From contig QOAO01000010.1 of the NCBI GenBank assembly GCA_003978105.1, forward strand, positions 1 to 64,000: a stretch of DNA of 64,000 nt. Direction: 5' to 3'. The position numbers and the translations under genes were made by a program. Source of the stretch: Thermovibrio sp. GTDB lineage: Bacteria > Aquificota > Desulfurobacteriia > Desulfurobacteriales > Desulfurobacteriaceae. Each line of letters begins with the position of its first letter. The first letter of the stretch is position 1. Below the pieces are notes generated by a model. That model worked only from the letters and a program-made list of their open reading frames with translations, did not search any database and had not been told where the DNA came from. Shown one piece after another: positions 1-8,042 of this stretch.

Positions 1-13
1 CGGCCACCTCTCC
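1..13 (-). tRNA. tRNA-Ser, 5' end only (cut by window edge)
   Basis: Read on the minus strand, the first 13 bases give GGAGAGGTGGCCG, the typical 5' acceptor arm and start of the D arm of a bacterial tRNA-Ser. The rest lies outside the window, so the anticodon cannot be seen. It sits 8 nt downstream of the tRNA-Lys gene in the same direction and is presumably part of the same transcript. A leucine tRNA is less likely because those usually begin GCG or GCC. Confidence 0.6.
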
Positions 14-21
14 TTATAAAG

Positions 22-97
<76 letters not shown>

Positions 98-101
98 ACT
101 G

Positions 102-196
102 TGGCGGAGGGGGAGGGATTCGAACCCCCGGAGGGCTGGTTAGGCCCTCAGGTGATTTCAAGTCACCCGCCTTCAGCCAGACTCGGCCACCCCTCC
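102..196 (-). tRNA. tRNA-Ser (anticodon TGA)
   Basis: This is a complete class II tRNA on the minus strand with encoded CCA. Acceptor GGAGGGG pairs with CCCCTCC. The anticodon stem GGTGA/TCACC encloses loop CTTGAAA, giving anticodon TGA. A long variable arm (GAGGGCCTAACCAGCCCTC) follows, then the T arm with GTTCGAATC. It is the first gene of the tRNA cluster, and a near-consensus promoter begins just upstream. Confidence 0.97.
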
Positions 197-210
197 AACT
201 GCGTAAGAAA

Positions 211-239
211 AAAATAAACCTCGTATATCCTAATGTCAA
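211..239 (-). promoter_or_regulatory. sigma-70-type promoter of the tRNA cluster
   Basis: On the minus strand a perfect -35 TTGACA (234-239) is separated by exactly 17 nt from TATTTT (211-216, 4 of 6 to TATAAT). The predicted transcript start near 204 lies about 8 nt before the tRNA-Ser 5' end, which is the usual arrangement for stable RNA operons. The promoter sits at the boundary of the decayed transposase, so the open reading frame across it is not coding here. Confidence 0.65.
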
Positions 240-281
240 GTTGGTGTTCAAGTTCAATACATGGTGGACACCTTGATGACT

Positions 282-521
282 TCTAATATAGTCCTCAAAC
301 TTTTCAGCGGGAGTCTTGTAATTTAAAGACTGATGAGGTCTGAGAAAGTTGTAAACCTTTAAATACTCAAACAGTTTCTTATTCATCTCATCAACCGTTG
401 GTTCTGTTCCTTCTATCATCCACAGTTCACCTTCTGTTGTCTGAATAAACCTTTCTACGTGTGCATTAGTCTTTGGAGACTTTGGATAACTAAAGTAGTG
501 TTCTATCCCTGTTCTGGTCAA
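282..521 (-). pseudogene. transposase fragment (rve/DDE integrase core, IS3/IS481-like)
   Basis: About 80 codons on the minus strand match the C-terminal part of a DDE transposase. They include GIEHYFSYPKSPKTNAHVERF, carrying the third catalytic glutamate in NAHVERF, and FLRPHQSLNYKTPAEKF near the end. The two catalytic aspartates and the N-terminal DNA-binding region are absent. The frame has no natural stop and runs on through the tRNA promoter and both tRNA genes, so it is a dead fragment. The exact family cannot be settled from this piece. The 390-nt gap between the tRNAs and the formate dehydrogenase holds only this fragment and promoters. Confidence 0.8.
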
Positions 522-544
522 TACATGGTAGCTTGTATTCCAGC

Positions 545-550
545 TATAAT
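545..550 (+). promoter_or_regulatory. candidate -10 box for the formate dehydrogenase gene
   Basis: A perfect TATAAT lies 36 nt before the chosen TTG start, and its predicted transcript start near 557 would leave a leader of about 29 nt containing the GGAGG site. No convincing -35 is seen at 16-18 nt spacing (TACATG at 17), so the call is weak. Confidence 0.3.
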
Positions 551-585
551 TTTCTAACTTTTTGAAATTCCTTTTGGAGGAACTA

Positions 586-2622
586 TTGAAAAAAACAGTC
601 TGTACGTACTGTGGTGTTGGTTGTGAAATAGGTTTTGATGGGTCTTCTGTAGTTCCTATTCATTCAGGAGTTGTCAGTAAAGGAAAGCTCTGTGTAAAGG
701 GAAGGTTCGGCCATGAATTTGTCAACCATCCAGATAGAATAAAGGGAGCTCTTGTAAAAAAAAGGCTCTTAGACTACTTAAAAATGGATACTTCCTACTT
801 TGAGAGGAAAGGGGAGTTTTTCTTAGTTCCCTACGAAACTGCCTATAAAATTGTAGCTGAAAAGCTTAAAGAAATAGTTTCTACCCACGGTTCCCGTTCC
901 TTTGCAGCAGTTGGAGGAGCCAGAACCAACTGTGAAAGTGCATATCTACTTCAGAAATTTACAAGGGAAGTTGTGGGGTCTCCGCACGTTGATAACTGTG
1001 CAAGAATATGTCACGCTCCCTCCTTAAAGGGTCTAAAGGAGACGGTTGGGGAAGGAGCAGCTTCGGTTCCCTTTGACGAGATTTACAACTCTGAGTTTAT
1101 ATTTGTCTTAGGTTCAAATACAACGGAGGCCCATCCGATTGTCGCTCACAGGATTGTTGAACAGGCAAGAAAGGATATTCCTTTGGCTGTCCTTGATGTA
1201 AGGGAAATAGGGCTTTTTAAATTTGCCAAGTATAAGCTTGTCATACCATTTGAGTCTAATCTTCTATTTTTGAATGCAGTTGCAAGGGTAATAGTCGAAA
1301 ACGGGCTCTACGATAGAAATTTTGTTGAGAAAAGAATTTCGAACTTTGAAGAATTTAAGGAGAAAATACTTTCAGATGAACTCTCTAAACCTGAAATGTT
1401 CAGGAAAATTCCCGGATACGAGTACTTAACTGAGGAGATTTACAGATTAGCAGAAGAAATTTCTAAGAAGAAGACACTCTTTATGTGGGGACTGGGGATA
1501 ACTGAACATGAAGATGGAAGCGAGTCAGTTATGGCAATTGTAAACTTAGCCCTTTTAACAGGTAATGTAGGAAGAAAAGGTACGGGGCTTCTTCCTCTTA
1601 GAGGACAGAACAACGTTCAGGGTGCCTGTGATGTAGGGATGCTTCCATACTACCTACCGGACTATAGAAAACCAAAGGAAATCGGGTACATGACTCCAGA
1701 TATCATAGACGGAGTATTAAGGGGAGAGATAAGAGCTCTCTGGGTAATGGGGGAGGATTTGGCCCATGTACATCCAAATTCAAACAAAGTGAAGAGAGCT
1801 CTTGAAAGTTTAGATCTTTTAGTTGTAAATGAACTCTTCCCCTGTGAGGTAACAAAGTTTGCCGACGTTGTATTTGGAGTTAAGAGCTGCTACGAGAAGA
1901 CAGGTGTCTACATAAATGCAGAGAGGAGAATTCACCTTTCACAACCTGTTTTTGAATCTGAGCTTCCGGACGACTGGGAGGTTATTTCAGCCGTTTCTCG
2001 GGAGATGGAAGTTGACTTTGGATTTAAGACAAGTGAGGATGTTTGGAACGAGCTGAGGAAGGATGCTCCAGAGAGGTTCGGAGAAGCCTCCTACGAACTC
2101 TTGAGGAGAAACTTTGAGGAGGCTCCCCAGTGGCCTGTTAAGGATGGAAGAGGAACTCCTGTTCTCTACGAGGAAAATTTCTCAACTCCAGATGGAAAGG
2201 GGAGGTTGGTTTATAACAGGTACAGAGTAAGAGGAATGGTTAAGGAGCTCTTAGAAAAAAGGGAGATTAAAGGGTTCTACTTAACAACGGGCAGAGTCTT
2301 ACCCCACTACAACAATGCGAATCAAACCTCCCGTTGCAAAACGTTAGAAAAGTTTAAGCTCTTTAAGGAGGATGTTGTTTACGCAAGTGAGGAGGACAGG
2401 GAAAGGTTAAAAAATGGAAAGAGAATAAAGCTCAAAACAGAAAACGGTGAAACTTCCTTTCTACCCCTTGAGTTCAACAAGCACGTAAGAAAAGGAACTC
2501 TCTTTGTTACATTTCACAGAGCTAAGAGTTCAATAAACTCCCTATTTGGGGATGAATCCGACAGATTTGTGAAAACTGCAAAGTTTAAGTCAATTAAGAT
2601 TGATGTTATTGTGGAAGAGTAA
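586..2622 (+). CDS. formate dehydrogenase alpha subunit, Cys form (molybdopterin oxidoreductase)
   Basis: The 678-residue protein belongs to the FdhF/FdhA family, which interconverts formate and CO2 with a bis-pyranopterin Mo or W cofactor. An N-terminal [4Fe-4S] site is formed by C6, C9, C13 and C36, followed by the electron-relay lysine K38. The metal ligand is cysteine C142 in NCARICHAPS, where E. coli FDH-H has selenocysteine, and the catalytic His143 follows. RGQNNVQGACDVG is diagnostic of formate dehydrogenases, and the C-terminal cofactor-binding domain begins at YLTTGRVLPHYN. The TTG start at 586 is chosen for the GGAGG five bases upstream; a start at 562 has no ribosome site. No beta subunit or FdhD is adjacent. 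It overlaps rsmA by one base. No Tat signal is present, so the enzyme is cytoplasmic. Confidence 0.9.
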   Translation: MKKTVCTYCGVGCEIGFDGSSVVPIHSGVVSKGKLCVKGRFGHEFVNHPDRIKGALVKKRLLDYLKMDTSYFERKGEFFLVPYETAYKIVAEKLKEIVSTHGSRSFAAVGGARTNCESAYLLQKFTREVVGSPHVDNCARICHAPSLKGLKETVGEGAASVPFDEIYNSEFIFVLGSNTTEAHPIVAHRIVEQARKDIPLAVLDVREIGLFKFAKYKLVIPFESNLLFLNAVARVIVENGLYDRNFVEKRISNFEEFKEKILSDELSKPEMFRKIPGYEYLTEEIYRLAEEISKKKTLFMWGLGITEHEDGSESVMAIVNLALLTGNVGRKGTGLLPLRGQNNVQGACDVGMLPYYLPDYRKPKEIGYMTPDIIDGVLRGEIRALWVMGEDLAHVHPNSNKVKRALESLDLLVVNELFPCEVTKFADVVFGVKSCYEKTGVYINAERRIHLSQPVFESELPDDWEVISAVSREMEVDFGFKTSEDVWNELRKDAPERFGEASYELLRRNFEEAPQWPVKDGRGTPVLYEENFSTPDGKGRLVYNRYRVRGMVKELLEKREIKGFYLTTGRVLPHYNNANQTSRCKTLEKFKLFKEDVVYASEEDRERLKNGKRIKLKTENGETSFLPLEFNKHVRKGTLFVTFHRAKSSINSLFGDESDRFVKTAKFKSIKIDVIVEE

Positions 2623-3362
2623 TGAAACTAAAGAAGAGGTTTGGCCAGCACTTTTTAAGGGACAGGAACGTAATAAGAAAAATTGTTGACTCTGGAAGTG
2701 TTTCAGAAGAGGACAGGATAGTTGAAATTGGCCCTGGAGGGGGAGCTCTCACTGAGGAAATACTGAGCAGAAATCCGAAGGAACTCCTCTTAATTGAATT
2801 AGACCCTGATTGGGTAAACTACCTAAAGGAAAAATTTGGCAGTAAGGTCAAAATTGTTAAAGGAGATGCAACGAAGTTTCCATTTTCAGAGCTCCCCGGA
2901 AAGTGGAAGTTCTTTGGAAACCTTCCCTACAACGTATCAACTGCAATAATAAGAAATCTTCTGAAACACAGGAAGGTTTTTGACTCCGGTGTCTTTATGG
3001 TTCAGAAGGAGGTTGCCGATAGACTGACCTCAAAGAGCGGAAAGGACTATGGCTACTTGCCGGCTCTACTCTCTCCCTTTTTCAAAATAGAAAAGCTCTT
3101 TGACGTTCATCCAAAATCGTTCATACCCCCTCCAAAGGTATTTTCAACAGTTATTAGAATAACTCCAACGGAATTTAGTATGGAGAACAGTGAATTAACA
3201 GAGTTTGAGGAATTTTTAAAAAGGGCTTTTTCTCGGAGGAGAAAGAAACTAAAGAAGAACGTTGAACTGCCGGACAAGTTTAAAAGTTACGGAGAGAAAA
3301 GGGCTGAGGAGGTCTCTCCTGAGGAGTTTTTAAGGATTTTCAGAGCTCTCAGGGAGGAATAA
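2622..3362 (+). CDS. rsmA: 16S rRNA dimethyladenosine transferase RsmA (KsgA)
   Basis: This enzyme dimethylates two adjacent adenosines in the 3' terminal hairpin of 16S rRNA using S-adenosylmethionine. At 246 residues it is slightly short for the family (about 260-270). The N-terminus KKRFGQHFLRD is typical. SAM-binding motif I is VEIGPGGGALTEE, catalytic motif IV is GNLPYNVS, and FIPPPKVFSTVI follows. The ATG overlaps the stop of the formate dehydrogenase gene (TAATG), indicating translational coupling between functionally unrelated genes. Confidence 0.97.
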   Translation: MKLKKRFGQHFLRDRNVIRKIVDSGSVSEEDRIVEIGPGGGALTEEILSRNPKELLLIELDPDWVNYLKEKFGSKVKIVKGDATKFPFSELPGKWKFFGNLPYNVSTAIIRNLLKHRKVFDSGVFMVQKEVADRLTSKSGKDYGYLPALLSPFFKIEKLFDVHPKSFIPPPKVFSTVIRITPTEFSMENSELTEFEEFLKRAFSRRRKKLKKNVELPDKFKSYGEKRAEEVSPEEFLRIFRALREE

Positions 3363-3392
3363 ATTTTCTCCAAAAACTTTAAGGAGGTAGCC

Positions 3393-3629
3393 ATGGAGCT
3401 CTGGGTTAGAGACGGAGGAAAGACCGTTAAAATTCAGGGTTCTCTAAGCGCTATCTCTGAGAAAATTTTAGAACAGTTCAAGGAATCTCCGGAAATCCTC
3501 GCCTTCAACGGAACAAAGAAGGAGAGAAGGAGATTTAAGAGGGAGCTCCGCTGCTCTAAAAGGGACCTGATAAAGGCTGCTCAGAACTACCTCAACTGGT
3601 ACAGGAACTGTAAGAGACTCTTCAGCTAA
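3393..3629 (+). CDS. small uncharacterised protein, 78 aa
   Basis: I do not recognise a family. The ORF begins at ATG with AAGGAGG well placed upstream and ends just before a good terminator, so it is very likely expressed. The protein is strongly basic in its second half (KKERRRFKREL, then CSKRDLIKAAQNYLNWYRNCKRLF) and has two cysteines. The first half may form a short beta-rich domain (ELWVRDGGKTVKIQGS). It is the last gene of the formate dehydrogenase-rsmA transcript. A nucleic-acid role is possible from its charge but not shown. Confidence 0.75.
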   Translation: MELWVRDGGKTVKIQGSLSAISEKILEQFKESPEILAFNGTKKERRRFKRELRCSKRDLIKAAQNYLNWYRNCKRLFS

Positions 3630-3630
3630 A

Positions 3631-3653
3631 GGCCGGGAACTTCCCGGTCTTTT
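3631..3653 (+). terminator. rho-independent terminator after the small unknown gene
   Basis: GGCCGGG pairs with CCCGGTC around an AACTT loop and is followed directly by TTTT. It closes the formate dehydrogenase-rsmA-78 aa transcript before pheS. Confidence 0.75.
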
Positions 3654-3682
3654 AAATTCTCCCTCCAATTCCCCTTTTTGTT

Positions 3683-3688
3683 TATAAT
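3683..3688 (+). promoter_or_regulatory. candidate -10 box for the pheST operon
   Basis: A perfect TATAAT lies between the terminator above and pheS, 30 nt before the ATG. No recognisable -35 hexamer is found at usual spacing. The position right after a terminator supports a new transcript starting here. Confidence 0.35.
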
Positions 3689-3718
3689 TCCCTCCTATAA
3701 ACAGAAGGAGTTAAACAA

Positions 3719-4750
3719 ATGGCCGGAATTGAGGACCTTCAAAGATTAAAGGAAGAATTTTTCAGAAAACTCGACGAATCCTCAAACCTTCAGGATGTTG
3801 AAAACTTAAGGGTTGAGTACTTGGGGAGAAAGGGAAAAGTTACAGAGCTCCTAAAAAAAATCCCGACACTTCCTCCCGAGGAGAGGAGGGATTTTGGAAG
3901 AGCCTGTAATCAGCTGAAGGGAGAACTTGAGAGAGCTACAAAGGAAAAAATTAAAGAGTTTAAGGAAAAGGAAAAACTTGAAAGACTGAGAAAGGAAAAA
4001 ATAGATGTAACCCTTCCCGGAAGGAGAGGACCTTTAGGAACTCTCCACCCTGTCACGAAAACACTCAAGGAAATAGTAAAAATTTTCACCTCAATGGGAT
4101 TTTCAATTGCCGAAGGTCCCGAGATTGAAACCGATTTTTACAACTTTGAGGCACTAAACATCCCTAAAGGCCACCCTGCAAGGGAGATGCAGGATACCTT
4201 TTACATATCAGATGATGTTGTTCTGAGAACCCATACGTCCCCCGTCCAGGTTAGAGTTATGGAAAAGCACCAGCCTCCCATTCAGATAATTGCCCCCGGA
4301 AAGGTTTACAGAAAGGATGCAGACGTTACCCACACTCCAATGTTCCACCAGGTTGAAGGCTTAATGGTTGACCGGAGTGTTACGTTCTCGGATTTAAAGG
4401 GAGTTTTGGAAATCTTTCTCAAGGAGATTTTTGGCTCTGATACAAAGGTCAGATTCCGTCCATCGTACTTCCCCTTTACAGAGCCAAGTGCAGAGGTTGA
4501 CATAGGTTGCGTTATATGTGGAGGAAAGGGCTGTAAGGTATGTAAGGGAACCGGCTGGCTTGAAATCTTAGGATGCGGAATGGTAGACCCTGCAGTATTT
4601 AAGTCGGTGAACATAAATCCAGAGGTTTATCAGGGATTTGCCTTTGGTATGGGGGTTGAGAGAATAGCAATGCTCAAGTACGGAATAGACGACCTGAGGC
4701 TCTTCTTTGAGAACGACCTCAGATTCTTAAGACAGTTTAAAGGAGTTTAG
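3719..4750 (+). CDS. pheS: phenylalanyl-tRNA synthetase alpha subunit
   Basis: This 343-residue class II aminoacyl-tRNA synthetase subunit forms an alpha2-beta2 enzyme with PheT. An N-terminal coiled-coil arm (to about residue 90) precedes the catalytic core. [42 protein letters not shown] (motif 2 region) and [11 protein letters not shown] (motif 3) are all clear. [17 protein letters not shown] contains a four-cysteine knuckle typical of many bacterial PheS proteins. The ATG has AAGGAG eight bases upstream. pheT starts two bases after the stop. Confidence 0.98.
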   Translation: MAGIEDLQRLKEEFFRKLDESSNLQDVENLRVEYLGRKGKVTELLKKIPTLPPEERRDFGRACNQLKGELERATKEKIKEFKEKEKLERLRKEKIDVTLPGRRGPLGTLHPVTKTLKEIVKIFTSMGFSIAEGPEIETDFYNFEALNIPKGHPAREMQDTFYISDDVVLRTHTSPVQVRVMEKHQPPIQIIAPGKVYRKDADVTHTPMFHQVEGLMVDRSVTFSDLKGVLEIFLKEIFGSDTKVRFRPSYFPFTEPSAEVDIGCVICGGKGCKVCKGTGWLEILGCGMVDPAVFKSVNINPEVYQGFAFGMGVERIAMLKYGIDDLRLFFENDLRFLRQFKGV

Positions 4751-4752
4751 GA

Positions 4753-7131
4753 ATGAAAGTTACGTACAACTGGATAAATGAATTCATTGATATAGATGAC
4801 CTTTCTGTAAATGAGATTGCAGAGATACTTACAAACGTTGGAATTGAGGTTAACAGTGTAAGGTACGCCGGGGAGAACCTTGAGAAGATAGTAACGGGAA
4901 AAATTGTAGAGATTTCTAAACATCCAAATGCCGATAGGCTAAAGATTTGTCAGGTAGACGTTGGAGAAACCGTTCTTCAAATAGTTACAGGAGCAGACAA
5001 CGTTTTTGAAGGGGCCGTTGTTCCCGTAGCCCTTCACGGTTCGAAGCTTCCAACAGGGGTGAGGATAAAGAGGAGCAAGCTTAGAGGGGTTGTCTCAAAC
5101 GGAATGCTCTGCTCCGAGGAGGAGTTGGGTCTAACGGAGAGCTCTTCAGGAATAATGATTCTCCCCGACGATACACCGATAGGAAAGGACGTTAAGGAAG
5201 TACTTAACTTGGACGACTGGATAATTGAGTACGAGATAACGACAAACAGACCCGATGCTCTCTCCGTTTTAGGAATAGCAAGGGAACTGAAGGCAGTTTT
5301 AGGAAGGCAATTAAAACTTCCAGATACGTCATTTGACTTAGGGAACTTTAAGGCCGAGGATGAGGCCTCACTCTCCGTTTTAGACCCGGCAGGATGTCCG
5401 AGGTACGAGGGATTCGTTGTTAAGGGAATTGAGAACAGGGAATCGCCACTCTGGATGAAGGTAAGGCTCTACCTTGTAGGTCTAAGGCCTATAAATGCCG
5501 TTGTTGATGTTACAAACTACGTAATGTACGAACTTGGACAGCCACTTCACGCATTTGACCTTGAAAAGATTTCAAAGAGGGAAGTTGTTGTAAGGAGAGC
5601 AAGGGAAGGAGAGAAAATAAAAACCCTTGATGGAGTGGAAAGAGAACTAACAAAGGACGACCTCGTCATTGCCGATTCCGAAAAGCCCATTGCAGTAGCC
5701 GGCGTTATGGGAGGAGAGGAGAGTGGAACGGACTTTACAACGAGGGAGCTCTTTTTAGAATCTGCCCACTTTGACCCTATGTCAATAAGGAGAACTTCAA
5801 AGAGATTAGGCCTATCAACAGATGCATCCTACAGGTTTGAGAGGGGAGCTGACATAGAGGCTTGTAAGTTTGCGGCTGAGAGAGCCCTCCACCTGATTCA
5901 AAGGCTAACAGGTGGAAAAGTTGCTCAGGGGAACCTCTCCTTCTATTCCAAACCCTACACTCCAAAGGTTATTGCTTTTAACCCCGAAAGGGCTACTAAG
6001 CTCTTAGGGGTTCAAATCCCGGCAAGGAAATCGTTTGAGATTCTTTCAGGCCTTGGCTTTCAGGTTAGAAAGGAGCAGGACTACATAGTTGTAAAGGTTC
6101 CTTCCTGGAGGAAGTACGACGTTTCGAGGGAGATAGACCTAATAGAGGAAATTGTAAGAATTTACGGAATGAAGAACGTTGTGAGTACATATCCCCTCAT
6201 GCACAGTGAAGTGGAGAGGAACTTTGACTACTTTAAGGTCTCTGAATTGAAGGAGTTCCTCTCATCTTTAGGACTTAACGAAGCTATAAACTACAGCTTT
6301 ATAGGCGAAGGCCTCTACTCAAAGTTTGGACTTTCCGTTGAAAACCTGGTGAAAATCTCGAACCCGCTCTCTGAAGAGTGGGTCTACATGAGGAACTTTA
6401 TCTTTCCAAGTCTTGTAAAAAATGCCGTAACGAACATAAACAGGAACGAGAGGGACGTTTTCCTCTTTGAGGTTTCAAAGGTTTTCAACCCTACAGGAAA
6501 GGAGCTCCCCGAAGAGGTCTTAAAGTTAGGGGTTTTAATTTCTGGAGAGGTTCTGGAGCTCTGGAAGAGAAGAAGGGTAGATTTCTACGACATTAAGGGA
6601 ATAGTTGAGTCGTTAGGAGAATACCTGAAGTTAAGACTTGAATTCAAAGGAACAGAAAAGTTTCACTTCCTCCATCCAGGACAGTCTGCAGAAGTTCTTG
6701 TAGATGGAAAGCCTGCAGGTTTTCTCGGAAAGCTCCATCCCGACGTTAATGAGGCCTTTGATGTTGATGAGGAAATCTTTGTTGCTGAGGTTAACCTTGA
6801 AGAGCTCCTCAAACTTTCAAAAGAGATAAGAACAACCTTTAAGCCAATTCCCAAGTTTCCTCCCGTTAAGAGGGACTTATCACTGATAGTTGACAGGGAT
6901 GTACCTGTTTCAGAAATCAAACAGGTGATAGAGGAAAGCGGAAAGTACCTTGAAAGATTGGAGCTCTTTGACGTCTACGAAGGAAAGGGAATTCCTGAGG
7001 GTAAAAAGAGTGTGGCATTTTCACTTACATTCAGAGCTCCAGACAGAACCCTTTCAGACGAGGAAATTAACAGAATTGTGGATGGTATAATTAAAGAGCT
7101 TTCTAAAATAGGAGCTACGTTAAGGGGCTAA
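4753..7131 (+). CDS. pheT: phenylalanyl-tRNA synthetase beta subunit
   Basis: At 792 residues this is full length for the bacterial beta subunit. An N-terminal EMAP/tRNA-binding domain (about residues 40-150, KHPNADRLKICQVDVG) is followed by the B3/B4 editing region (NRPDALSVLGIARE; AVVDVTNYVMYELGQPLHAFD), the B5 domain (IYGMKNV region), the catalytic-like core and a C-terminal ferredoxin-fold anticodon-binding domain (KFPPVKRDLSLIVDRDV). Its position two bases after pheS fits a cotranscribed pair. zapA follows after 12 bases. Confidence 0.98.
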   Translation: MKVTYNWINEFIDIDDLSVNEIAEILTNVGIEVNSVRYAGENLEKIVTGKIVEISKHPNADRLKICQVDVGETVLQIVTGADNVFEGAVVPVALHGSKLPTGVRIKRSKLRGVVSNGMLCSEEELGLTESSSGIMILPDDTPIGKDVKEVLNLDDWIIEYEITTNRPDALSVLGIARELKAVLGRQLKLPDTSFDLGNFKAEDEASLSVLDPAGCPRYEGFVVKGIENRESPLWMKVRLYLVGLRPINAVVDVTNYVMYELGQPLHAFDLEKISKREVVVRRAREGEKIKTLDGVERELTKDDLVIADSEKPIAVAGVMGGEESGTDFTTRELFLESAHFDPMSIRRTSKRLGLSTDASYRFERGADIEACKFAAERALHLIQRLTGGKVAQGNLSFYSKPYTPKVIAFNPERATKLLGVQIPARKSFEILSGLGFQVRKEQDYIVVKVPSWRKYDVSREIDLIEEIVRIYGMKNVVSTYPLMHSEVERNFDYFKVSELKEFLSSLGLNEAINYSFIGEGLYSKFGLSVENLVKISNPLSEEWVYMRNFIFPSLVKNAVTNINRNERDVFLFEVSKVFNPTGKELPEEVLKLGVLISGEVLELWKRRRVDFYDIKGIVESLGEYLKLRLEFKGTEKFHFLHPGQSAEVLVDGKPAGFLGKLHPDVNEAFDVDEEIFVAEVNLEELLKLSKEIRTTFKPIPKFPPVKRDLSLIVDRDVPVSEIKQVIEESGKYLERLELFDVYEGKGIPEGKKSVAFSLTFRAPDRTLSDEEINRIVDGIIKELSKIGATLRG

Positions 7132-7143
7132 GAGGAAGGAAGA

Positions 7144-7440
7144 TTGAGCTTACCGCAGACCGTTGAAGTTGTAATAAATGGAAGGAAGTTTAATATAAAG
7201 ACGGACAAGGACCCTGAGTACGTTAAGGGTCTTGCGAAGAAGATTGAATCAATGGTTGAGAGGATAAAATCTGGCAACAGCAGGGTTACGTTTGACAAGG
7301 CCTTGGTTGTTGCCTGTTTTTACCTATTGGACGAAAACGAGTCACTCAAGAAGCAAATCAGGGAACTTGGCGATGAGATAAAGCGCCTTGAAGAAGGTGC
7401 AAAACTCCTCGTTAACAATCAGAAGAAAATAGCTCCCTAA
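7144..7440 (+). CDS. zapA: cell division protein ZapA
   Basis: The 98-residue protein matches the ZapA family, which crosslinks FtsZ filaments at the division ring. The N-terminal beta-alpha domain has VEVVINGRKFNIKTDKDPEYV, and the C-terminal half is a coiled coil (NESLKKQIRELGDEIKRLEEG). The TTG start is set by AGGAAGG five bases upstream. The pheT-zapA-fthC order resembles the zapA-(6S RNA)-ygfA arrangement of proteobacteria, but only 32 bases separate zapA from fthC here, so no 6S RNA lies between them. Confidence 0.9.
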   Translation: MSLPQTVEVVINGRKFNIKTDKDPEYVKGLAKKIESMVERIKSGNSRVTFDKALVVACFYLLDENESLKKQIRELGDEIKRLEEGAKLLVNNQKKIAP

Positions 7441-7452
7441 CACTTCCTCTTG

Positions 7453-7466
7453 CCCCTTTAAAGGGG
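7453..7466 (+). promoter_or_regulatory. perfect 14-nt palindrome overlapping the fthC ribosome site
   Basis: CCCCTTTAAAGGGG lies directly before fthC, and its right half AAAGGGG is the only Shine-Dalgarno candidate for the TTG start seven bases on. In RNA the two halves could pair only partly, because the centre leaves no loop, or the site could act as DNA operator or dimerisation element. Its function is unknown. Confidence 0.4.
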
Positions 7467-7472
7467 TAAACG

Positions 7473-8042
7473 TTGAAGTTTCAAATTAGACACAAAATCC
7501 GCCAGAGAAGACTCCTCCTTACTGAAGACGAAAGGGGAAAGCTCAGTAGAAGGCTAATTGAGAAGCTCTCGAATCTCCTATCCCTAATTCCACACGCTGA
7601 AAGATTCCTCTTCTTCTATCCAATAAAAGGAGAGCCCAACCTACTTCCCCTTGCAGAGAAGCTCCTAAGGTTGGGAAAAACTGTTTCATTCCCAAAGATT
7701 GAAGGGAAAGAGCTAATTCCCATTTCGATTTCTTCCCTAAGGGAGCTAGCTCCCGGTAAGTTCAACATTCCTGAACCACCTATGGACGTAAAGAGGGTCG
7801 TTGAATCAGTAGATGTTGTTTTTGTTCCAGGCCTTGCCTTTGACCTTTTCGGATACCGCATAGGTTACGGAGGAGGCTTCTACGACAGGTTTCTTTCAAA
7901 GGACCATTCATCTAAGAAAATCGGAGTCTGTTTCAGCTTTCAGCTATTTTCGGAGCTCCCTCACGACCCATTTGACGTCCCAGTGGACTACATTGTAACA
8001 GACAAAAATTGGACAAGGAGGAAAGAATGGAGACAATCTTAG
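7473..8042 (+). CDS. fthC: 5-formyltetrahydrofolate cyclo-ligase
   Basis: The enzyme converts 5-formyl-THF to 5,10-methenyl-THF with ATP and so returns a stored folate to the C1 pool. It is 189 residues long, normal for the family. The signature [11 protein letters not shown] (in [16 protein letters not shown]) binds ATP-Mg, and KGEPNLLPL lies in the substrate region. It starts at TTG behind the palindromic AAAGGGG. Its 3' end overlaps the start of rny by 16 bases. FolD elsewhere in the window acts on the adjacent step. Confidence 0.95.
   Translation: MKFQIRHKIRQRRLLLTEDERGKLSRRLIEKLSNLLSLIPHAERFLFFYPIKGEPNLLPLAEKLLRLGKTVSFPKIEGKELIPISISSLRELAPGKFNIPEPPMDVKRVVESVDVVFVPGLAFDLFGYRIGYGGGFYDRFLSKDHSSKKIGVCFSFQLFSELPHDPFDVPVDYIVTDKNWTRRKEWRQS

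Noticed and set aside
562..585. Upstream start for the formate dehydrogenase
   Set aside because: GGAGG sits inside this stretch and is correctly spaced for TTG 586; the extra residues match nothing in the family.
1009..1011. Selenocysteine in the formate dehydrogenase
   Set aside because: The codon at the metal-ligand position is TGT, so cysteine is encoded.
7441..7472. 6S RNA between zapA and fthC
   Set aside because: The gap is only 32 nt, far too short for 6S RNA.
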